NCBI GenBank assembly: GCA_025350445.1
Contig: JANXXV010000395.1
Coordinates: 1 to 10,064 of the forward strand
DNA length: 10,064 nt
Direction of reading: 5' to 3'
Origin: Bryobacteraceae bacterium
GTDB lineage: Bacteria; Acidobacteriota; Terriglobia; Bryobacterales; Bryobacteraceae
Shown: positions 7,095 through 10,064 of the stretch, one piece after another
How positions within the stretch are numbered: position 1 is the stretch's first letter
Layout: the number at the start of each line of letters is the position of its first letter
Made by a program: the position numbers and the translations under genes
Notes under the pieces: generated by a model
What the model was told of the DNA's origin: nothing
What the model saw: only the letters and a program-made list of their open reading frames with translations
Databases searched by the model: none

Positions 7095-7416
7095 AACTTC
7101 GAACGCAATCCCGCTATTAGCAATGCACTTAGCTCGAAGTGACGAACGTCGGGCGATGCACCGGTTGGCCGAGATGTTCCGAAGTTCAACGGCGGCGTAG
7201 TCTCAGATTCTCAAAACATTCTTTTCGTGATTGCCGGTGCATATCAAGATCGCATCCACCATGAACGCCAGCCCTCCCTGGCTGCCGGGAAACTGAGTCG
7301 CTCTCGTCTCCGCGTCACTGCGTGCAAGCTCTCCGTGCGCCCGCCGAACAAGGGACTGCATCAGAGAGTGCGCATTTCCGGACAGGAATCGAACATTAGC
7401 AGGTATTCTCCTATGA
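7095..7416. other. Non-coding stretch upstream of the glycosyltransferase
   Basis: About 320 bp with no gene I can support. It contains a 7-bp inverted repeat, ACTTCGA/TCGAAGT (7096-7102 and 7134-7140), and a 9-bp inverted repeat, ATGCACCGG/CCGGTGCAT (7156-7164 and 7234-7242), neither longer than chance allows in this length. A weak -10-like TATTCT (7404-7409) lies upstream of the glycosyltransferase start. Open frames here lack start signals and recognisable protein content. It could be leader sequence or decayed mobile DNA connected with the neighbouring transposase relic. Confidence 0.4.
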
Positions 7417-7431
7417 GAGGAAGACGCCTTG
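7417..7431 (+). promoter_or_regulatory. Ribosome binding site deciding a TTG start
   Basis: The glycosyltransferase frame is closed by an in-frame TGA at 7414-7416, leaving TTG (7429-7431) as the first usable start. A purine-rich GAGAGGAAG at 7415-7423 gives a Shine-Dalgarno at good spacing from it. The next candidate, GTG at 7450-7452, has only a pyrimidine-rich CTCTCTCTT in front, so TTG is preferred. Confidence 0.6.
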
Positions 7432-9249
7432 CCGGCACTCTCTCTTAGAGTGGAATACCTTGCTATCGTCGACCGGTATATCGTGGCGTGTCTGGTGCCG
7501 CTGGGCTTCTGGATTCTGGTGAGTGGCCTGGACGACGTGGTTCTTGATGTGGTGTGTTTGTATCACTGGCTGACGGGAAAGCGGGCCTCCCGGCTGCCGT
7601 CGGAAGAGGAGCTGCGGCAGAAACCGGAAGCCACGATCGCGATCTTTGTTCCGCTTTGGCAAGAACACCGTGTGATCTGCAAGATGATTGAACATAACAC
7701 CGCGGCCATCAAATACCGGAATCACCACTTTTTCATCGGCTCCTATCCCAACGACGACGCCACGGTTGCGGTGGTGGGAGAGTTGGAGAAACGATATCCA
7801 AACGTCCATTTGGCAATGGTTCCGCACGACGGGCCGACATCGAAGGCCGACTGCCTGAATGCGATCTACGACCATCTGTTGCGGTTCGAGCGGCGCAGCG
7901 GAATTCATTTCGGTGTCGTCATGACGCACGACGCCGAAGATCTGATTCATCCGGATTCCCTGCGCTGGGTGAACTACTATTCCGATACACACGATATGGT
8001 GCAGACGCCGGTGCTGCCTCTTCCCACGCCTTTCCGGAAACTGACCCACGGCGTGTATTGCGATGAGTTCGCTGAATCTCATACCAGAGATATGCGTGCG
8101 CGGCAGTTCACCGGTAGTTTTATTCCGTCGTGCGGCGTGGGAACCAGTTTCTCCAGGACGTCACTGGAGCAACTCGCCGTCTCGAAAGGGAACCGAATAT
8201 TTGAGCCGGCCTGCCTGACGGAAGATTATGAGAACGGTTTGAGTCTTCATTTGATGGGAGCCAAGCAGATCTTTGTGCCCCTCAGCTTCCGGAACGGATC
8301 GTTCGTGGCAACGCGGGAATTCTTCCCGCACACGTTTCGGAGCGCAGTAAAGCAAAGGACGCGCTGGGTAATGGGCATTTCCCTGCAAGGTTGGGAAAGG
8401 CACGGGTGGCAGGGCGGGCTGATAGATAAGTATTGGCTTTGGCGGGATAGAAAGGGGCTGCTGGGAAACTCGCTTAGCCTGTTCACCAATTTCATTTCCG
8501 TCTACGGTCTTGGAACCTGGATGGCAGCCAGGATAGGTGGTCTCGAGTGGGGCCTTGGCCAGCCGCATCTTCCATCGCATTTCGCCTGGCTGTTTGCATC
8601 GACGATGACGCTGGGAGCAGCCCGGATCTTAGTCCGGATTTTCTGCACCGGACGGGTATACGGATGGCTGTTCGCGCTAGGAGTTCCACTGCGTATTTCC
8701 TATGCCAACTGCATCAACTCCGCGGCGACGGTCTGCGCCGTATATCGCTACACCAAGGGCCGTCTGAAGAAGAAGCCACACACCTGGCTGAAGACAGACC
8801 ACGCCTACCCAACCCAGGCCGCGCTGAGCGAGCACAAGCGGACGCTGGAGGAGGTGTTGATTGGTTCAGGCCTATTGACCGCGGAACGCCTGCGGGAAGC
8901 AATGGCCACCAAACCGGAACGAACACGCCTGGGCTGGCATCTGGTGAAGCTGGGCCTGCTGACCGAGGCGCAACTCTATGAAGCGGTCAGTCAACAACAG
9001 AGCTTGCGGACGGGCCGGGTTTCGCCGCAAGAGGTGAGGCCGAACATCGCGCGCGGGCTTCCCTGGGATGTAATTCGCGACTGGCGCGTGATGCCGTTCA
9101 AGGTGGAGATGGGCAGCCTGTTCGTTGCCGGGCCCGAACTCCCCACCGAAGAGATGCAGCGCGATCTGAAGAAGTACACCTCGCTCGAAGTCCGCTTCCA
9201 GTTGATCACGCCCGCAAACTTCGCCGAGCTTACTTCCAGTTTGCTGTAG
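7429..9249 (+). CDS. NfrB-like membrane glycosyltransferase (GT2) with C-terminal MshEN c-di-GMP-binding domain
   Basis: A 606-aa inner-membrane protein. N-terminal hydrophobic segment (about 17-45), then a cytoplasmic GT-A family 2 domain: FVPLWQEH (73-80), SYPNDD (105-110), the DxD-like THDAED (166-171), acceptor-site TED (264-266, TEDYENGL) and the product-binding QxxRW form QRTRWVMG (309-316). Three further hydrophobic segments follow (about 345-370, 385-405, 410-435). The C-terminal 140 residues form a MshEN/GspE-N-like domain with two successive 24-residue motifs at 472-495 and 500-523. Order and motifs match E. coli NfrB, the c-di-GMP-controlled exopolysaccharide synthase subunit used by phage N4. 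The second MshEN motif is intact (RLG...G509...L516...Q523); the first has lost Arg, Gly and Gln (T472, E474, K495). No nfrA-like outer-membrane gene is within the window. Likely role: c-di-GMP-linked synthesis of a surface polysaccharide; sugar unknown. Start is TTG with a Shine-Dalgarno. The 3' end overlaps the opposite gene by 20 bp. Confidence 0.9.
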   Translation: MPALSLRVEYLAIVDRYIVACLVPLGFWILVSGLDDVVLDVVCLYHWLTGKRASRLPSEEELRQKPEATIAIFVPLWQEHRVICKMIEHNTAAIKYRNHHFFIGSYPNDDATVAVVGELEKRYPNVHLAMVPHDGPTSKADCLNAIYDHLLRFERRSGIHFGVVMTHDAEDLIHPDSLRWVNYYSDTHDMVQTPVLPLPTPFRKLTHGVYCDEFAESHTRDMRARQFTGSFIPSCGVGTSFSRTSLEQLAVSKGNRIFEPACLTEDYENGLSLHLMGAKQIFVPLSFRNGSFVATREFFPHTFRSAVKQRTRWVMGISLQGWERHGWQGGLIDKYWLWRDRKGLLGNSLSLFTNFISVYGLGTWMAARIGGLEWGLGQPHLPSHFAWLFASTMTLGAARILVRIFCTGRVYGWLFALGVPLRISYANCINSAATVCAVYRYTKGRLKKKPHTWLKTDHAYPTQAALSEHKRTLEEVLIGSGLLTAERLREAMATKPERTRLGWHLVKLGLLTEAQLYEAVSQQQSLRTGRVSPQEVRPNIARGLPWDVIRDWRVMPFKVEMGSLFVAGPELPTEEMQRDLKKYTSLEVRFQLITPANFAELTSSLL

Positions 9250-9631
9250 GCGCGAAGAACTCCACGGGCGCGATGGACAGGATGCGCTTCTTCGCAACAG
9301 TGGCAGTGATGGTTTGACGGCGGCGTTCCGCGACACCCGCGGCGTCCTTACCGCGGAGTTGCAGATACCAGTCCAGTTCCACTTTCGCGGAGTCCGAGCG
9401 CATCAGCTCAATAGATGAAGTGATATCAAAGCGAGCCATCAAAGCGGAGACGTTGTCGCGTAGCGCCGCGAAGTTAGGCATCCGGCGATCAAAGGGCTTC
9501 AGGAATCCCTCGACGTCGCCAGTGCTCAATGCGGAAGCCAGGGGTTCGAAGATTTCGAGGACGGCGGAATCGTCTTCGCCGAATGCTGTCGGGGCCACCA
9601 AACAGGTGAGGACGAGACGGCGGCGGGTCAT
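9230..9631 (-). CDS. Small exported protein, possible NTF2-like fold, 133 aa
   Basis: The ATG at 9629-9631 opens a protein with an export-type N-terminus, MTRRRLVLTCLVAPTAFG (three Arg, then a short hydrophobic core), with likely cleavage before EDDSAV. The mature part begins with two helices (VLEIFEPLASALSTGDVEGFL), then FDRRMPNFAALRDNVSALMA, and then beta strands (ITSSIELMRSDS, AKVELDWYLQLRG, RRQTITATVAKK, ILSIAPVEFFAP). Helices followed by a curved sheet, with the phrase ALSTGDVEGFL at the front, are typical of NTF2/SnoaL-like proteins; this is a fold-level guess and no function follows. No strong ribosome binding site is seen (only GAGCA before the ATG). It is convergent with, and overlaps by 20 bp, the glycosyltransferase gene. 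Real coding status is supported by the coherent signal peptide and alternating hydrophobicity. Confidence 0.65.
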   Translation of the reverse strand: MTRRRLVLTCLVAPTAFGEDDSAVLEIFEPLASALSTGDVEGFLKPFDRRMPNFAALRDNVSALMARFDITSSIELMRSDSAKVELDWYLQLRGKDAAGVAERRRQTITATVAKKRILSIAPVEFFAPTANWK

Positions 9632-9709
9632 TGCTCGATTGTGGCATGATGCGTCCCTGCCAAAGACGAAAGCCTGAAGCGCCTCGTGAAAACAACCGCA
9701 AGGCAGAAT

Positions 9710-9776
9710 GTTGTCTTATCCAAGATGAACCTGGAGCTGGAGGTTGTTTCTCATACAAGATGAGCCTGAAAGAGGA
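9710..9776. repeat. Imperfect tandem repeat, two units of about 33 bp
   Basis: Unit 1 (9710-9742) and unit 2 (9743-9776) both begin GTTGT and share CAAGATGA-A/G-CCTG in register once a 2-base gap is allowed; roughly 23 of 33 positions agree. The shared core is exact for CAAGATGA (9721-9728 and 9756-9763). It lies upstream of the small exported protein gene on the opposite strand and just left of the MITE-like element. It could be a regulatory direct repeat or a decayed duplication. Confidence 0.45.
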
Positions 9777-9801
9777 ATAATCCGTCATGCTGGGCATTGA
9801 A

Positions 9802-9967
9802 CCTAAATCCGGCAGTTCGAGTACCGCGGATCGCGCCAAATCGCTGAAATGTTTGAGGATTTCAATTGCTCCGCAGTTCACCCTTCGGGTAATAACTGAT
9901 TCCCTTACAACTGCTTGCGGACTAACGAAATATCCGGTTTTGGGTGGAGCCAACTGCCGGATTTAGG
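9802..9967. mobile_element. MITE-like insertion, 166 bp, with 16-bp terminal inverted repeats and TTGAA target duplication
   Basis: The two ends are perfect inverted repeats of 16 bp: CCTAAATCCGGCAGTT (9802-9817) and its complement AACTGCCGGATTTAGG (9952-9967). Immediately outside, the pentamer TTGAA occurs as a direct repeat on both sides (9797-9801 and 9968-9972), as expected for a target-site duplication made on insertion. The internal 134 bp hold small hairpins (TGAAAT/ATTTCA at 9845-9864; ATCCGG/CCGGAT at 9932-9962) but no transposase-length frame. This is the structure of a non-autonomous miniature element. Ends starting with CC and a 4-5 bp duplication would suit the IS1380 family, but the parent is only a guess. 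Confidence 0.7.
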
Positions 9968-9977
9968 TTGAATAGTC

Positions 9978-10007
9978 AAAAGCCACCGCCTGAAGGCGGT
10001 GGCTTTT
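9978..10007. terminator. Perfect 13-bp hairpin with T run (intrinsic-terminator-like)
   Basis: AAAAGCCACCGCC (9978-9990) pairs without mismatch with GGCGGTGGCTTTT (9995-10007) around a TGAA loop. Flanking A and T runs make it terminator-like on both strands. No gene within the window ends close by on the + strand; on the - strand it would serve a gene to the right of the window. Its loop and spacing relate it to the two hairpins that follow, so it may be a dispersed palindromic repeat instead of, or as well as, a terminator. Confidence 0.5.
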
Positions 10008-10043
10008 GTAACGGGCTGGAAGCCCTGTTCCGGCTAAAGCCGG
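9978..10043. repeat. Cluster of REP-like palindromes sharing a C-T-R-A-A-G core
   Basis: Three consecutive hairpins: 9978-10007 (stem GCCACCGCC, centre CTGAAG), 10013-10025 (GGGCT-GGA-AGCCC, centre CTGGAAG) and 10030-10043 (CCGGCT-AA-AGCCGG, centre CTAAAG). Their centres follow a common G-S-C-T-R-A-A-G-S-C form while the arms differ, a layout like bacterial REP/BIME palindromic repeats. A RAYT relic lies about 3 kb to the left; RAYTs are the known mobilisers of REP sequences. The family cannot be confirmed from one locus. Confidence 0.5.
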
Positions 10044-10064
10044 CCAAGGGTTACCCGCACCAAG

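Noticed and set aside
7156..7242. 9-bp inverted repeat ATGCACCGG / CCGGTGCAT as transposon ends
   Set aside because: A 9-bp match is near chance expectation in a 550-bp spacer, and no flanking duplication is present.
7379..7420. Possible tRNA T-arm (GGAATCGAAC) or sigma-70 promoter (CGGACA, 19-bp gap, TATTCT)
   Set aside because: No acceptor or anticodon stem can be folded around the T-arm-like string, and the promoter hexamers each match only 4 of 6 with poor spacing.
7227..7448. 73-codon plus-strand frame upstream of the glycosyltransferase
   Set aside because: Rich in Arg, Ser and Leu without structure, no ribosome binding site, and it overlaps the start of the glycosyltransferase gene; probably chance.
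9489..9953. 154-codon minus-strand frame running from inside the MITE-like element into the small exported protein gene
   Set aside because: It starts at a TTG within the inverted repeat, crosses a repeat region and overlaps a better-supported gene in another frame; the residues show no domain pattern.

Overview
The window is a high-GC bacterial chromosome segment. Protein style suggests an Acidobacteriota-type genome (Solibacter/Bryobacter-like): a YVTN beta-propeller, an NfrB-like glycosyltransferase carrying a MshEN domain, a Zn-finger thioredoxin, and many short secreted proteins of unknown function. This is inference from protein flavour; no rRNA or other taxonomic marker is present. No tRNA, rRNA or CRISPR array was seen.

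Layout. (1) 2-724 (+): the 3' end of a ClpC-type AAA+ unfoldase. (2) 725-853: a hairpin-rich convergent spacer. (3) 854-1429 (-): a small secreted protein of unknown function, divergent by 43 bp from (4) a tight four-gene cluster, 1473-6137 (+). The cluster holds a thiamine-diphosphate enzyme of the acetolactate synthase/2-hydroxyacyl-CoA lyase superfamily, an exported YVTN beta-propeller, an OmpR/PhoB response regulator and a CusS-like sensor kinase. Gaps are 1 nt and 3 nt, then a 4-nt overlap, so the four genes are probably co-transcribed. (5) 6422-6874 (-): thioredoxin 2 (TrxC type) with a strong ribosome binding site. (6) 6875-7428: a gene-poor stretch holding the C-terminal remnant of a REP-associated tyrosine transposase (RAYT). 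(7) 7429-9249 (+): an inner-membrane family-2 glycosyltransferase with a C-terminal MshEN domain, matching the architecture of the phage N4 receptor component NfrB. (8) 9230-9631 (-): a small exported NTF2-like protein whose 3' end overlaps the glycosyltransferase by 20 bp. (9) 9632-10064: non-coding, repeat-rich DNA.

The last 430 bp contain three distinct structures: an imperfect tandem repeat (9710-9776); a 166-bp MITE-like element with perfect 16-bp terminal inverted repeats and a 5-bp flanking duplication (9802-9967); and a run of short palindromes sharing a C-T-R-A-A-G core (9978-10043) that looks REP-like.

The most interesting points are the NfrB-like enzyme, in which one half of the c-di-GMP-binding tandem motif is degenerate and no NfrA partner lies alongside; the unusual coupling of a TPP enzyme and a beta-propeller with a two-component system; and the intact small insertion at the right end. 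I found no clear evidence of a wholly new multi-gene system.
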